Source of the DNA: Microbacterium oleivorans
Lineage (GTDB): Bacteria > Actinomycetota > Actinomycetes > Actinomycetales > Microbacteriaceae
Length of the DNA: 64,000 bases
Direction of reading: 5' to 3'
Assembly: GCF_013389665.1 (NCBI RefSeq)
Contig: NZ_CP058316.1
Coordinates: 2,604,001-2,668,000 of the forward strand
The notes below the pieces were generated by a model. The model had not been told where the DNA came from, made no database searches, and was given only the letters and a program-made list of their open reading frames with translations. Position numbers and translations under genes: made by a program. Within the stretch, counting starts at the first letter, position 1. Each line of letters begins with the position of its first letter. Of the stretch, positions 52,814 to 61,534 are shown piece after piece.

Positions 52814-54733
52814 GTGACCAGGAGCCGGCAGGACCGCGTCCTCGCGATCCTCTCGCGCGGAGGCGATTGGGTGACCGCCGCCTCCCTCGCCGACGCGATC
52901 GGCGTCACCCCGCGGTCGATCCGCACCTATGTCACCGCGCTGAACGCCCGTGTGCCCGACGGCGTCGTCGTCGAATCGGGTCCGCAGGGATACCGCGTGG
53001 GTCCCGACAGCGCCGCCGCCGTCCACATCGGCGACACCGGCACGCCGCGCGACCGTCTTCACCGGCTCGTGCGGTCGCTTCTCGACGCGCCCGAGGGCAT
53101 CGACGTCTTCGAGACGGCGGATGCCTTCTTCGTCAGTCCCGCGACGATCGACGGCGACCTCGGGCGGGTGCGCGGCCTGCTCGGGGGCACCGAGCTGAGC
53201 CTCGAGCGCACGGCCTCGCGCGCTCGGCTCCGCGGCACCGAGATGGCGCAGCGGCGTCTGCTGAGCCGTCTCGCGCACGACGAGACCGACGACGGGTCGT
53301 TCGATCTCGAGAGTCTGCGCCGCACCCTCGGCGAGCGATCGGTGGGGGCGGTGGCGTTCGGTCCCTTCAAGGACGAGCTCGTGGCGGAGCTGACCGGGCT
53401 CGGCTACTTCGTGAACGAGTTCGGCATCGGCGACGTCGTGATGCACATCGCCATCGCGGCCGATCGCATCACGCGCGGGCGCGCGCTCGAGGTCGCCGCG
53501 GCCGACGACGCGGCGTTCCGCGCCGAGGTGGGCGACATCCTCGACCGCCTCACCCGGCGCCACCTCGGGGTCGTGCTCGGCTCGGGCGATCGCCAGCATC
53601 TGGCCGCGCTCGTCCTCACCCGGGTCGTCGCCCCCGGCGCCACCGAGCCCGCGGCGCTGATCCGCGAGCGGATCGACCCCGACGTCGGTGCCGCGGTCCG
53701 CGATGTCGTACGCCGCGCGGCGGCGGAGTTCCTCGTCGACATCGACCAGGAGGACTTCGTCCTGCGCCTGTCGCTGCACGTGCAGAACCTCAAACACCGT
53801 GCGCGGGAGCAGGCCTGGTCGCGCAACCCGCTCACGCGGTCGTTGAAGACGACGTATCCGATGATCTTCGAGGTGGCCGTCTACATCGCCGACGCGCTGC
53901 GCGGGCTCCTGGGCATCCCGCTGCTCGACGACGAGATCGCCTACATCGCGATGCACGTCGGCGGGCGGCTCGAGCGCAGCCGCCTGTCGGCGCAGACGCT
54001 GACGGCGACGATCGTCTGCCCGGGGTACTACGAGCTCCACGAGCTGCTGCGCTCCAGCGTCGACCGTTCGCTCGGCCAGTCGGTCGACGTCGTGGGTGTC
54101 GAGACGCGGGTGGATCCCGACTGGGCCTCGATCGACACCGACCTCATCCTGTCGACGATCGCCCCGCCCGTCATGAGCGATCGCATCGTGCACATCCAGC
54201 CCTTCCTCACCGACGCCGACGTCGACCGGGTGCAGACCGCGGCGGCTCGTCTGCGCCGCGCGCGGCGGCTGGCCCGGCTGCGCGCCGAGCTCGAGCGCTA
54301 CTTCGACGCCGACGCCTTCGTCCGGGGGCTGGACGGAAGCGCGGGGGAGGATGCCGTCATCCGGCGCCTCGGGTCGCTCCTCGTCGAGCAGGGCGTCATC
54401 GACCACGACTACATCGACCGGACGATCGAGCGCGAGGCGCTGTCGTCGACGGCGTTCACCGACGCTCTCGCGGTGCCCCACGCGATCGGGATGACGGCGA
54501 CCCGCACGGCGATCTCACTCGGCATCGCCGACCCGTCGATCGCCTGGGGCGACGGGCGGGTGCAGGTCGTGGCGATGGTGGCGTTCTCGGAATCCGACCG
54601 CGCGGCGTTCCAGACGGTGTTCGAGCAGCTCGTCGAGGTGTTCAGCGAACGCGAGAGCGTGCAGCGGATCGTGAGGCGCGGGACGACGTTCAGCGCATTC
54701 CTCGACGAGCTCGTCGCCGTCGTCGACGGCTGA
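52814..54733 (+). CDS. mtlR: PRD-containing transcriptional regulator, MtlR/LicR type
   Basis: A 639-residue activator controlled by PTS phosphorylation. Order: N-terminal HTH_11 (1-60), PRD1 (about 185-295, H211 in VMHIAIAADR), PRD2 (about 300-400, LSLHVQNLKHRAR and IAYIAMHVGG), an EIIB-Gat-like domain with C402 in TIVCPGYYEL, and a C-terminal EIIA domain with H556 in ALAVPHAIG. This is the domain set of MtlR in Bacillus. Divergence from the PTS genes supports control of them. GTG 52814 start. Target operator is unproven. Confidence 0.9.
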   Translation: MTRSRQDRVLAILSRGGDWVTAASLADAIGVTPRSIRTYVTALNARVPDGVVVESGPQGYRVGPDSAAAVHIGDTGTPRDRLHRLVRSLLDAPEGIDVFETADAFFVSPATIDGDLGRVRGLLGGTELSLERTASRARLRGTEMAQRRLLSRLAHDETDDGSFDLESLRRTLGERSVGAVAFGPFKDELVAELTGLGYFVNEFGIGDVVMHIAIAADRITRGRALEVAAADDAAFRAEVGDILDRLTRRHLGVVLGSGDRQHLAALVLTRVVAPGATEPAALIRERIDPDVGAAVRDVVRRAAAEFLVDIDQEDFVLRLSLHVQNLKHRAREQAWSRNPLTRSLKTTYPMIFEVAVYIADALRGLLGIPLLDDEIAYIAMHVGGRLERSRLSAQTLTATIVCPGYYELHELLRSSVDRSLGQSVDVVGVETRVDPDWASIDTDLILSTIAPPVMSDRIVHIQPFLTDADVDRVQTAAARLRRARRLARLRAELERYFDADAFVRGLDGSAGEDAVIRRLGSLLVEQGVIDHDYIDRTIEREALSSTAFTDALAVPHAIGMTATRTAISLGIADPSIAWGDGRVQVVAMVAFSESDRAAFQTVFEQLVEVFSERESVQRIVRRGTTFSAFLDELVAVVDG

Positions 54734-54783
54734 GTCCGTCGTTCAGCCCGGCAGCCGCGTCGACGCGCTGGGCGGCCGGCCTC

Positions 54784-54946
54784 GGGGCGCTTGCGTTACG
54801 GTGTGGTTCGGTTTGGGGCGCTTGCGTCACGGTGTGGTTCGGTTTGGGGCGGTTGCGTCACGTGGGGTTCGGTTTGGGGCGGTTGCGTCACGGTGTGGTT
54901 CGGTTTGGGGCGCTTGCGTCACGGTGGGGCGTGACGCAAGCGCCCC
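54784..54946. repeat. 31-bp direct repeats ending in a perfect 17-bp hairpin
   Basis: Five copies of a unit beginning GGGGCGCTTGCGTCACG or a close variant start at 54784, 54815, 54846, 54876 and 54907 (period 30-31 bp), each followed by GTGTGGTTCGGTTT-like sequence. The fifth is answered at 54930-54946 by its exact inverse complement across a 6-nt loop. No gene lies in 54734-55063; this array and the next repeat fill most of it. Confidence 0.95.
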
Positions 54947-54972
54947 CAGGTGAAAGCGGCGCCCCGCGAGCA

Positions 54973-55026
54973 GAGCGTCTCGCCTGAGCCGAGCGTCTCG
55001 CCTGAGCCGAGCGTCTCGCCTGAGCC
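54973..55026. repeat. 18-bp tandem repeat, three copies
   Basis: GAGCGTCTCGCCTGAGCC occurs three times head to tail at 54973, 54991 and 55009, followed by a degenerate GAGCGGGTCGG. It lies between the 31-bp array and the end of the GNAT gene. Because 18 is a multiple of three, an antisense frame reads as a GSGETL repeat, but there is no sign that it is translated. Confidence 0.95.
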
Positions 55027-55063
55027 GAGCGGGTCGGGTTCCGGTGCCCGTGGCCGCGGCGGG

Positions 55064-55633
55064 TCAGCGTGCGAGGCGCGCCTGCAGGCCGAGCTTGACC
55101 GCGGGCCACTCGTGGGGGAGCACCGAGTACACGACCGTGTCGCGCAGCGTCCCGGACGGTCCGATGCGGTGGTTGCGGAGCACGCCATCCTGCCTCGCGC
55201 CGAGCCGCTCGATCGCGGTGCGCGACTGCCTGTTGTGCCACGAGGTGCGAAGCTCCACCGCGATCGCGTCGCAGGTCTCGAACGCGTGCCCGAGCAGCAG
55301 CAGCTTGGCTGCGGTGTTGACGGCAGTCCGCTGGACCTCAGGCGACAGCCAGGTGTGACCGATCTCGACGTGACGGTTCGCCTGGTCGATGTTGCAGAAC
55401 GTCGTCATCCCGACCGCCCTCCCGTCGCGCAGCACCGCGAACGGGTTCATCGATCCGTCGTCCCGCCAGGCGAGTCGTTGCTCGATCTCCTCGGAGACGG
55501 ATGTCGGCACCGAGGTGTACCACGCATACTCCAGGCCCCGGCTGGCTTCGGTGAGGTCGTCGGTGTGTTCGGCGCCGAGCGGCACGAGGCGGACGTGGTC
55601 GTCGGCGAGTTCGATCGGATCGGTCAGCAGCAC
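55064..55633 (-). CDS. GNAT family N-acetyltransferase (RimJ/RimL type)
   Basis: A 189-residue complete acetyltransferase. It begins PIELADDHVRLVPLGAEHTDDL, the usual RimJ/RimL start, and has HVEIGHTWLSPEVQRTAVNTAAKLLLLGHAFE as motif A and VELRTSWHNRQSRTAIERLGARQDGVLRNH as motif B. The acceptor (an amine on a small molecule or a protein N-terminus) is unknown. GTG 55633 start with a TAGGAT box six bases upstream. It is an intact counterpart to the shortened GNAT at 27766-28104. Confidence 0.9.
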   Translation of the reverse strand: MLLTDPIELADDHVRLVPLGAEHTDDLTEASRGLEYAWYTSVPTSVSEEIEQRLAWRDDGSMNPFAVLRDGRAVGMTTFCNIDQANRHVEIGHTWLSPEVQRTAVNTAAKLLLLGHAFETCDAIAVELRTSWHNRQSRTAIERLGARQDGVLRNHRIGPSGTLRDTVVYSVLPHEWPAVKLGLQARLAR

Positions 55634-55639
55634 ATCCCG

Positions 55640-55645
55640 ATCCTA
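55640..55645 (-). promoter_or_regulatory. -10 box of a leaderless promoter for the GNAT gene
   Basis: TAGGAT on the minus strand is followed by six bases and then GTG 55633. Confidence 0.45.
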
Positions 55646-55695
55646 GATTCGCGGGGTGCCCTCCCGCCCCCAAACCGGGAGGGCACCCCGCCGTC

Positions 55696-56652
55696 TCACC
55701 ACGGCGGGCCGAGCTCCGTCCCCAACGTGAGAAAGGCCCCCCGGGTCTGCCGCGGACGAACCCCGAGTCCGCGAAGGTGATTCTCCAGTGCGTCGCTCGA
55801 GGCGATCTCGGGCCACTGCCAGCGCACCAGGCGGCGCTGGGTGACTCCGCGAATCTCGTCTTCTCTGCGCTTCTCGGCGAGCAGAGCCTGCTCAGGCGTG
55901 CGACCCCCGAGCAGGTTCGGATCGCTGTATTTGGCTGCGCCGTCGAACTCCCCGAGGACGTCGTCGATCTCGAAATCCACGCGGTACTCGCGCCCGCGCG
56001 GCCCGGCGACGACGATCTGCGTCCGCACTCGGAATCCGACGCGCACCAGGTGGATGCGACTGATCGACTCACCGGGCGATTCGGCGCCGCCATCGGCGAA
56101 GGCGAGACGGCCCATCGCCCGCGAGACCCCGTGAGCAGAGCGTCGTGCGATCAAGCCGACCGTCTCACGGAGCGCCTGAGCGTTCGGGCCGGCCGCGCGC
56201 AATGCGGCATCCATTGCTGCGATCGAGGTCTCGCACGGTGCGGTTCGAGCGAGATCGGCGAGCGTCCGAGCCAGGCTCGTGCAGCGGAGCGGCCCGAGCC
56301 GGACGATGTCGTCGTCGGCCAGCGGACCGCGATGTCGGACGACCCCGACCCGGGCCGCACCCCGCGCGTCGATGTCGGTCGTGTGCACCCGGTCATCGGT
56401 GCGCACGACCGGAAGCCCGTGCGCCGCGGCCGCCGTCGTGTGCGAGAAGACACCCGGTTCGTGCGTGGTCGCGGCAAGCGCATGTGCGCGCAGCAACGCC
56501 CGCGTGGCAGTCGGGGCGCGCGTGAACTGTTCGGCCCGCACGAAGATCCCCGGCCGGAGGCGGAGGAGCGAGCCCTGTCGTCGCAACTCGGCGACGCGGC
56601 GCCACCCCACGCCCTCTGACGCAAGGCGGTGTCGATCCAGAAGCTCGGTCAT
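55696..56652 (-). CDS. AbiEi/DUF559-like protein with PD-(D/E)XK-like core
   Basis: A 318-residue protein. The N-terminal part reads like AbiEi-type antitoxin proteins: a winged-helix-like WRRVAELRRQGSLLRLRPGIFV, then SHTTAAAAHGLPV and CTSLARTLADLART. The C-terminal part REYRVDFEIDDVLGEFDGAAKYSD resembles the DUF559/Vsr-like nuclease core (D...E-x-D...K). No toxin partner of the AbiEii type is adjacent. ATG 56652 removes 35 unlikely residues of the longer frame. It lies between repeat arrays on both sides, as does the DUF559 gene at 45282. Confidence 0.75.
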   Translation of the reverse strand: MTELLDRHRLASEGVGWRRVAELRRQGSLLRLRPGIFVRAEQFTRAPTATRALLRAHALAATTHEPGVFSHTTAAAAHGLPVVRTDDRVHTTDIDARGAARVGVVRHRGPLADDDIVRLGPLRCTSLARTLADLARTAPCETSIAAMDAALRAAGPNAQALRETVGLIARRSAHGVSRAMGRLAFADGGAESPGESISRIHLVRVGFRVRTQIVVAGPRGREYRVDFEIDDVLGEFDGAAKYSDPNLLGGRTPEQALLAEKRREDEIRGVTQRRLVRWQWPEIASSDALENHLRGLGVRPRQTRGAFLTLGTELGPPW

Positions 56653-56853
56653 CACACGACAAGCCTTGCGGCCGCCGGCGACTTGTGCGCTCGAGAGTCG
56701 GCCAGCTGTGGATCGCCGCGTCCGTGATGCGACTGTGGAAGAGAGTGCGCCCCGCACGTCGATGCCCGCTCGTCGGCGCTGGTCGCCGGCGCAGGTCGCC
56801 GGTCCTCACCGGCAGCTGAGGTGCGGGATCGGGGCGGCGGTTTCACCCGGGCG

Positions 56854-56894
<41 letters not shown>

Positions 56895-56908
56895 GCCCCG
56901 GGGTGATC

Positions 56909-57220
56909 GAGCCACCCCAAACCCACGGCCGCGGGGGCCCGAGCACCCCGAAGGGCCCCGAGCCACCCCAAACTCACAGCCCGAGTGAAGCGCGCACGCC
57001 CCGCCGTGATCGGGGCGCCGGTTTCACCTCGGCGCAGGGCGTTCACGCCCCGGCGTGATCGAGCCACCCCAAACCCACGGCCGCGGGGAGCCCGAGCCAC
57101 CCCAAACCCACGGCCGCGGGGAGCCCGAGCACTCCGAACCCCGACCACGGGGAGCCCGAGCACCCCAAACCCACAGCCGCGGGGAGCTCGAGCACCCCGA
57201 ACCCACCGAACCCACCCCAA
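56909..57220. repeat. degenerate 31-33-bp repeat array (CACCCCAAACCCACGGCC family)
   Basis: Units starting GAGCCACCCCAAACCCACGG or GAGCACCCCG occur at about 56909, 56941, 56960, 57061, 57094, 57127, 57158 and 57190. Between 56839-56935 and 57020-57090 a longer segment (GGTTTCACC...GATCGAGCCACC...GCGGGG) is duplicated. The 625 bases from 56653 to 57277 hold this array and the poly-G run and no supported gene. Confidence 0.9.
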
Positions 57221-57277
57221 CCCGCCGCATGCGAGACGCGCGGGCGTCCGCCGTTGAGCGACGTGCGGTCTCCGGGA

Positions 57278-58999
57278 TCAGCCGAGGGTCGCGAGCAGCT
57301 CCCGCACGCCGGCTTCGAGTTCGGTGAGGCGTGCGGCCGCATCGCCGGACGAGTCTCCCCGGACGTCGAGGTACAGCTTGAGCTTGGGTTCGGTGCCGCT
57401 GGGGCGCACCAGGATCCGCGCCTCGCCGTCGAGCCACAGGCGCAGGATGTCGCCGATCGGCGGGCCGGAGACGGGCGCGGCGAGGTCCTCGAACGACACG
57501 ACAGCGGCCGCGCCGATGCGCGTCGGCGGCGCCGAGCGCAGCGCCGTCATGATGCGTCCGATGACCGCGAGGTCGTCGACGCGCACCGAGACCTGACCGC
57601 TCGCGACATGGCCGAACTCCGCGTCGAAGTCCGCCAGCAGATCGGCCAGGGTCCGCTGCTGCTCACGGGCCTCCGCCGCGAGCCCGAGGATCGCGATGGC
57701 TGCGGAGATGCCGTCCTTGTCTTTGACCGTCTCGGGATTGACCAGGTAACCCAGCGCCTCCTCGAACCCGAAGACGAGGCCGGGGGCGCGCGAGATCCAC
57801 TTGAACCCGGTCAGCGTCGCGTGGAACTCCAGGCCGTACCGCTCGGCGACGACCTGCAGTGCCGGAGACGACACCAGCGAGCACGCCAACGACGCGCCGG
57901 ATGCCGTGCCGCCCTCGGCCGCGCGCCGGGCGGCACGCCATCCGAGCAGCAGCCCGATCTGGTTGCCGGTGAGTCGGCGCCAGCCCCCCTCGGCAGCGGC
58001 ATCCGGGATCGCGACGGCGAGGCGATCGGCGTCGGGGTCGTTCGCGAGCACGAACTCGGCGTCTGCGGCCCGGGCCGTCTCGAAAGCGAGATCCATCGCC
58101 CCGGGCTCTTCGGGGTTGGGGAACGCGACGGTGGGGAACCGGCCGTCGGGCTCGGCCTGCTGGGCCACTTCGACGGGGCGCGGGTACCCGGCCGTGTCGA
58201 GGATGCGCAGCAGCGTCTCGGTTCCCACGCCGTGCATCGCGGTGTAGACCCAGCGCATCCCGGCCGCGCCCGCCGGCGCCGGGGCCACCAGGGCGGTCTG
58301 GGCGACGTAGGCCTCGACGACCTCGTCACCCACCGTCTCGTAGGCCTCGGAGCGCGGGAGGAGCGAGATGTCGGCCGCGTCCGCGATCCGCTGGATGTGC
58401 GCCGCGATGTCGGCGTCGGCGGGCGGGACGATCTGGGCGCCGTCGTCAGCGCCGCCGAGGTAGACCTTGTAGCCGTTGTCATCGGGCGGGTTGTGGCTCG
58501 CGGTCACCATGACGCCGGCATCGGCACCGAGATGACGCACCGCGAAGGCGAGGACGGGCGTGGGCAGGAGGCGCGGCAGCAGGATCGCGCGCAGCCCGGC
58601 GCCGGCGAAGACCTCGGCGGAGTCGCGAGCGAACTGCGCCGAGCCCCGGCGGCCGTCGAAGCCGATCACGACGACCGGGGGCGCGTCGGGGCCGGCCTTC
58701 TCCAGGAGGTACCCCGCCAGTCCTGCGGCCGCCTGCGTCACGAGCACGCGGTTCATCCGGTTGCTGCCCGCCCCGAGCCGGCCGCGCAGGCCCGCGGTGC
58801 CGAAGGCGAGCCGCCCGGCGAAGCGGTCGACCAGATCGGCGGCCGCGGATCGGTCGCCGGCCTCCGCCGCCGCCAGGACGGCGCTCAGCTCGGCGCGCGT
58901 CTCGGGATCGGGATCCTGCGCCAACCACGCGCGCGCGGCGTCGAAGGGAACCACCGGCTCGGTGCTTCCCGCTCCCACGCCCGCGTCCCGGCCGGTCAC
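57278..58999 (-). CDS. phosphosugar mutase (phosphoglucomutase/phosphomannomutase/phosphopentomutase type)
   Basis: A 573-residue alpha-D-phosphohexomutase of the PGM2-like group. The phosphoserine is S168 in VMVTASHNPPDDNGYKVY, the metal loop is ANDPDADRLAVA, the sugar-binding loop GFEEALGYLV and the C-terminal phosphate loop VRPSGTEPKLKLYL. GTG 58999 overlaps the stop of the nucleoside phosphorylase gene, and PGM2-like enzymes can act on ribose-1-phosphate or deoxyribose-1-phosphate. A role in recycling the sugar phosphate from nucleosides is therefore inferred; glucose or mannose phosphates are alternatives. Confidence 0.92.
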   Translation of the reverse strand: MTGRDAGVGAGSTEPVVPFDAARAWLAQDPDPETRAELSAVLAAAEAGDRSAAADLVDRFAGRLAFGTAGLRGRLGAGSNRMNRVLVTQAAAGLAGYLLEKAGPDAPPVVVIGFDGRRGSAQFARDSAEVFAGAGLRAILLPRLLPTPVLAFAVRHLGADAGVMVTASHNPPDDNGYKVYLGGADDGAQIVPPADADIAAHIQRIADAADISLLPRSEAYETVGDEVVEAYVAQTALVAPAPAGAAGMRWVYTAMHGVGTETLLRILDTAGYPRPVEVAQQAEPDGRFPTVAFPNPEEPGAMDLAFETARAADAEFVLANDPDADRLAVAIPDAAAEGGWRRLTGNQIGLLLGWRAARRAAEGGTASGASLACSLVSSPALQVVAERYGLEFHATLTGFKWISRAPGLVFGFEEALGYLVNPETVKDKDGISAAIAILGLAAEAREQQRTLADLLADFDAEFGHVASGQVSVRVDDLAVIGRIMTALRSAPPTRIGAAAVVSFEDLAAPVSGPPIGDILRLWLDGEARILVRPSGTEPKLKLYLDVRGDSSGDAAARLTELEAGVRELLATLG

Positions 59000-59829
59000 A
59001 GCGCCTCGATCACACGGGCCAGCAGTGCGGAGATCACGGGCTCGGCCTCGCGGCCGGCCTCGATGACCTCGGCGTGGCTGAGAGGGGACTCCTGGATGCC
59101 GGCGGCGAGATTGGTGATGAGTGAGAAGCCGAGGATCTCCATGCCGGCCTCGCGCGCCGCGATGGCCTCGAGGGCCGTCGACATCCCGACGATGTCGCCG
59201 CCGATGGTGCGCGCCATCCGCACCTCGGCCGGGGTCTCGTAGTGGGGGCCGCGGAACTGGCAGTACACGCCCTCGTCGAGGGTCGGGTCGATGGTGCGGG
59301 CGAGGTCGCGCAGACGCGAGGAGTACAGGTCTGTCAGGTCCACGAACGTCGCGCCCTCGAGGGGGGAGTCGGCGGTCAGGTTCAGATGGTCGCTGATGAG
59401 CACCGGCTGCCCGGGCTTCCACGCCGGCTTCATCCCGCCGGCGCCGTTGGTGAGCACCATGATCTTCGCGCCGGTCGCGGCGGCCGTGCGCACGCTGTGC
59501 ACGACGCGACGCGTGCCGTGCCCCTCGTAGTAATGGGTGCGCGCCCCGATGACGAGGACGCGTTTGCCCTGGGGCGTCAGGATGCTGCGCAGCGTGCCCA
59601 CGTGACCTTCGAGCGCGGGCTTGCTGAAGCCGGTGACGTCCGTCGCCGCGACCTCCGCCGTCGTCTCGCCGATCAGCTCGGCCGCGCGTCCCCACCCGCT
59701 CCCGAGCGTCAGCGCGATGTCGTGGCGCTCGACCCCCGTGATGCGGGCGATGTCGGCCGCCGCCTGCCGGGCCACCTCGAGCGGGTCGGCAGCGGGGTCG
59801 TCGAGGGGATGCGCGAAGGAGTCGGACAT
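58996..59829 (-). CDS. punA: purine-nucleoside phosphorylase
   Basis: Phosphorolyses inosine and guanosine to base and ribose-1-phosphate. The 277-residue protein is of the trimeric class: LTLGSGWGRAAE phosphate loop, GARTHYYEGHGTRRVVHSVRTA, VLTNGAGGMKP, YCQFRGPHYETPAEVRMARTIGGDIVGMST and a C-terminal LITNLAAGI segment with the base-binding asparagine. ATG 59829 has a TAGAGT -10 box six bases upstream. It is coupled to the phosphosugar mutase by a GTGA overlap. Confidence 0.95.
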   Translation of the reverse strand: MSDSFAHPLDDPAADPLEVARQAAADIARITGVERHDIALTLGSGWGRAAELIGETTAEVAATDVTGFSKPALEGHVGTLRSILTPQGKRVLVIGARTHYYEGHGTRRVVHSVRTAAATGAKIMVLTNGAGGMKPAWKPGQPVLISDHLNLTADSPLEGATFVDLTDLYSSRLRDLARTIDPTLDEGVYCQFRGPHYETPAEVRMARTIGGDIVGMSTALEAIAAREAGMEILGFSLITNLAAGIQESPLSHAEVIEAGREAEPVISALLARVIEAL

Positions 59830-59835
59830 CCCACC

Positions 59836-59841
59836 ACTCTA
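59836..59841 (-). promoter_or_regulatory. -10 box of a leaderless promoter for punA
   Basis: TAGAGT on the minus strand is followed by six bases and then ATG 59829. Confidence 0.5.
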
Positions 59842-59919
59842 AGACGCGTCACCCTCGGCCGCAGGCGTGCGCGGCAGGCGTGCGCGGCAGGCGGGCGCAC
59901 CTGGGGGAGAATGGAGGTC

Positions 59920-61374
59920 ATGTCGCCTCTCAGCTTCGAGCGCACCCAACGCCTGGCCGTCCTCGGCGGAGGTCCCGGTGGATACGAGGCGGCGCTGGCC
60001 GCCGCCCAGCAGGGTGCGGAGGTGACCCTGGTGGAGCGCGCCGGGGTGGGCGGTTCGGCCGTCATCACCGACGTCGTCCCCTCGAAATCGCTCATCGCCA
60101 CCGCCGACGCGGCCGTGGCCATCAGCGAGGCATCCGATCTGGGCGTACAGCTGTTCGCACGCTCCGACTCGGGGACCCCGCTCAAGCCCGAGATCGCCAT
60201 CAACCTGGCCGCCGTCAACCGGCGACTGCTGGCGCTGGCCCGGCAGCAGTCCGATGACATGCGCGCCCAGCTGGTCGAGGCCGGCGTGCGGATCATCTCC
60301 GGGCACGGACGTCTCGACGGCACCCACGCCATCATCGCGGCGACCGGCCCCGGCGGCACGGACTTCGACCGCGTCGAGGCCGACACCCTCGTCGTCTCGG
60401 TCGGCGCATCGCCGCGCGAGCTGCCCAGCGCGAAGCCCGACGGTCAGCGCATCCTCACCTGGACGCAGCTCTACGACATGAAGTCGCTGCCCGAGCACCT
60501 CATCGTCGTCGGCTCGGGTGTCACCGGGGCGGAGTTCGCCTCGGCCTACATGAACCTCGGCGCGAAGGTCACCCTCATCTCGAGCCGCGACCAGGTGCTC
60601 CCGGGCGAGGACGTCGACGCGGCCGCGGTCATCGAGAAGGTGTTCAAGCGCGGCGGCATGACGGTGCTCTCGAAGTCGCGTGCCGAGAAGGTCGAGCGCA
60701 CCGACGACGGCGTCGTGGCGACGCTGTCGGACGGGCGCACGGTCGAGGGCAGCCACTGCCTCATGGCTGTCGGGTCGATCCCCAACACCGCCGGCATCGG
60801 CCTCGAGGAGGCGGGAGTGCAGCTCACCGACTCCGGGCACATCCAGGTCAACCGGGTGGCGCGCACCTCGGTCCCGAACATCTACGCCGCCGGTGACTGC
60901 ACCACCTTCGTCCCGCTGGCCTCGGTCGCCTCGATGCAGGGACGACAGGCCGTCTTCCACGCGCTCGGCGACACGGTGATCCCCCTCGATCGCCGCCGCA
61001 TCACCGCGAACATCTTCACGGCGCCCGAGATCGCGACGGTCGGCCAGCAGGAGAAGGACGTCGAGTCGGGACTGGTCAACGGCTACGTCCACAAGCTCCC
61101 GCTGGCGGCGAACCCGCGCGCGAAGATGATGGGGGTCAAGGACGGCTTCGTGAAGATCATCGCGCGCGAGGGTGCGGGCACCGTCGTCGGCGGCGTCATC
61201 GTCGCCCCGCGGGCCTCCGAGCTCATCTACCCGATCGCCATCGCCGTCGAGCGGCGGCTGACCGTCGACCAGCTCTCGCGCGTCTTCGCGGTGTACCCCT
61301 CGCTGACGGGCAGCATCACCGACGCGGCCCGGGCGATGCACCTGGTCCAGCGCGACGAGGACCCGCTGTCCTGA
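59920..61374 (+). CDS. lpdA: NAD(P)H-quinone dehydrogenase, LpdA-like flavoprotein
   Basis: A 484-residue flavoprotein of the pyridine nucleotide-disulfide reductase family: FAD motif LGGGPGGYEAALAA (about 13-26), NAD motif VVGSGVTGAEFASAY, the second FAD motif NIYAAGDCT and a dimerisation domain. At the redox-active site GGSAVITDVVPSK stands in place of GGTCLNVGCIPSK, so both cysteines of lipoamide dehydrogenases are missing. This matches LpdA (Rv3303c) of Mycobacterium tuberculosis, a quinone reductase. ATG 59920 is preferred; an in-frame ATG at 59911 would add three residues. Confidence 0.9.
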   Translation: MSPLSFERTQRLAVLGGGPGGYEAALAAAQQGAEVTLVERAGVGGSAVITDVVPSKSLIATADAAVAISEASDLGVQLFARSDSGTPLKPEIAINLAAVNRRLLALARQQSDDMRAQLVEAGVRIISGHGRLDGTHAIIAATGPGGTDFDRVEADTLVVSVGASPRELPSAKPDGQRILTWTQLYDMKSLPEHLIVVGSGVTGAEFASAYMNLGAKVTLISSRDQVLPGEDVDAAAVIEKVFKRGGMTVLSKSRAEKVERTDDGVVATLSDGRTVEGSHCLMAVGSIPNTAGIGLEEAGVQLTDSGHIQVNRVARTSVPNIYAAGDCTTFVPLASVASMQGRQAVFHALGDTVIPLDRRRITANIFTAPEIATVGQQEKDVESGLVNGYVHKLPLAANPRAKMMGVKDGFVKIIAREGAGTVVGGVIVAPRASELIYPIAIAVERRLTVDQLSRVFAVYPSLTGSITDAARAMHLVQRDEDPLS

Positions 61375-61422
61375 GCGGCGCGCCGCGGCATCCGCTCTCC
61401 CGGTGCGGGCGCACGGACTGCG

Positions 61423-61440
61423 GAGGATCGCGCGATCCTC
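61423..61440. repeat. 18-bp perfect palindrome
   Basis: GAGGATCGCGCGATCCTC has no spacer. It lies in the 160-bp gap between the convergent lpdA-like and carboxylase genes and may be part of a terminator. Confidence 0.7.
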
Positions 61441-61534
61441 GGACGAACACGGTGAGAAGCTCCGACTTCCGCGGCATTCTCCGATGAACGCGACCTCCGC
61501 GGAGCCTGCGGCACCGAGGACGGAGTGAGCCGCC

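Noticed and set aside
54888..55241. Minus-strand ORF reading a GSGETL repeat
   Set aside because: It arises from the 18-bp tandem repeat and overlaps the GNAT gene on the opposite frame; no start context or domain supports translation.
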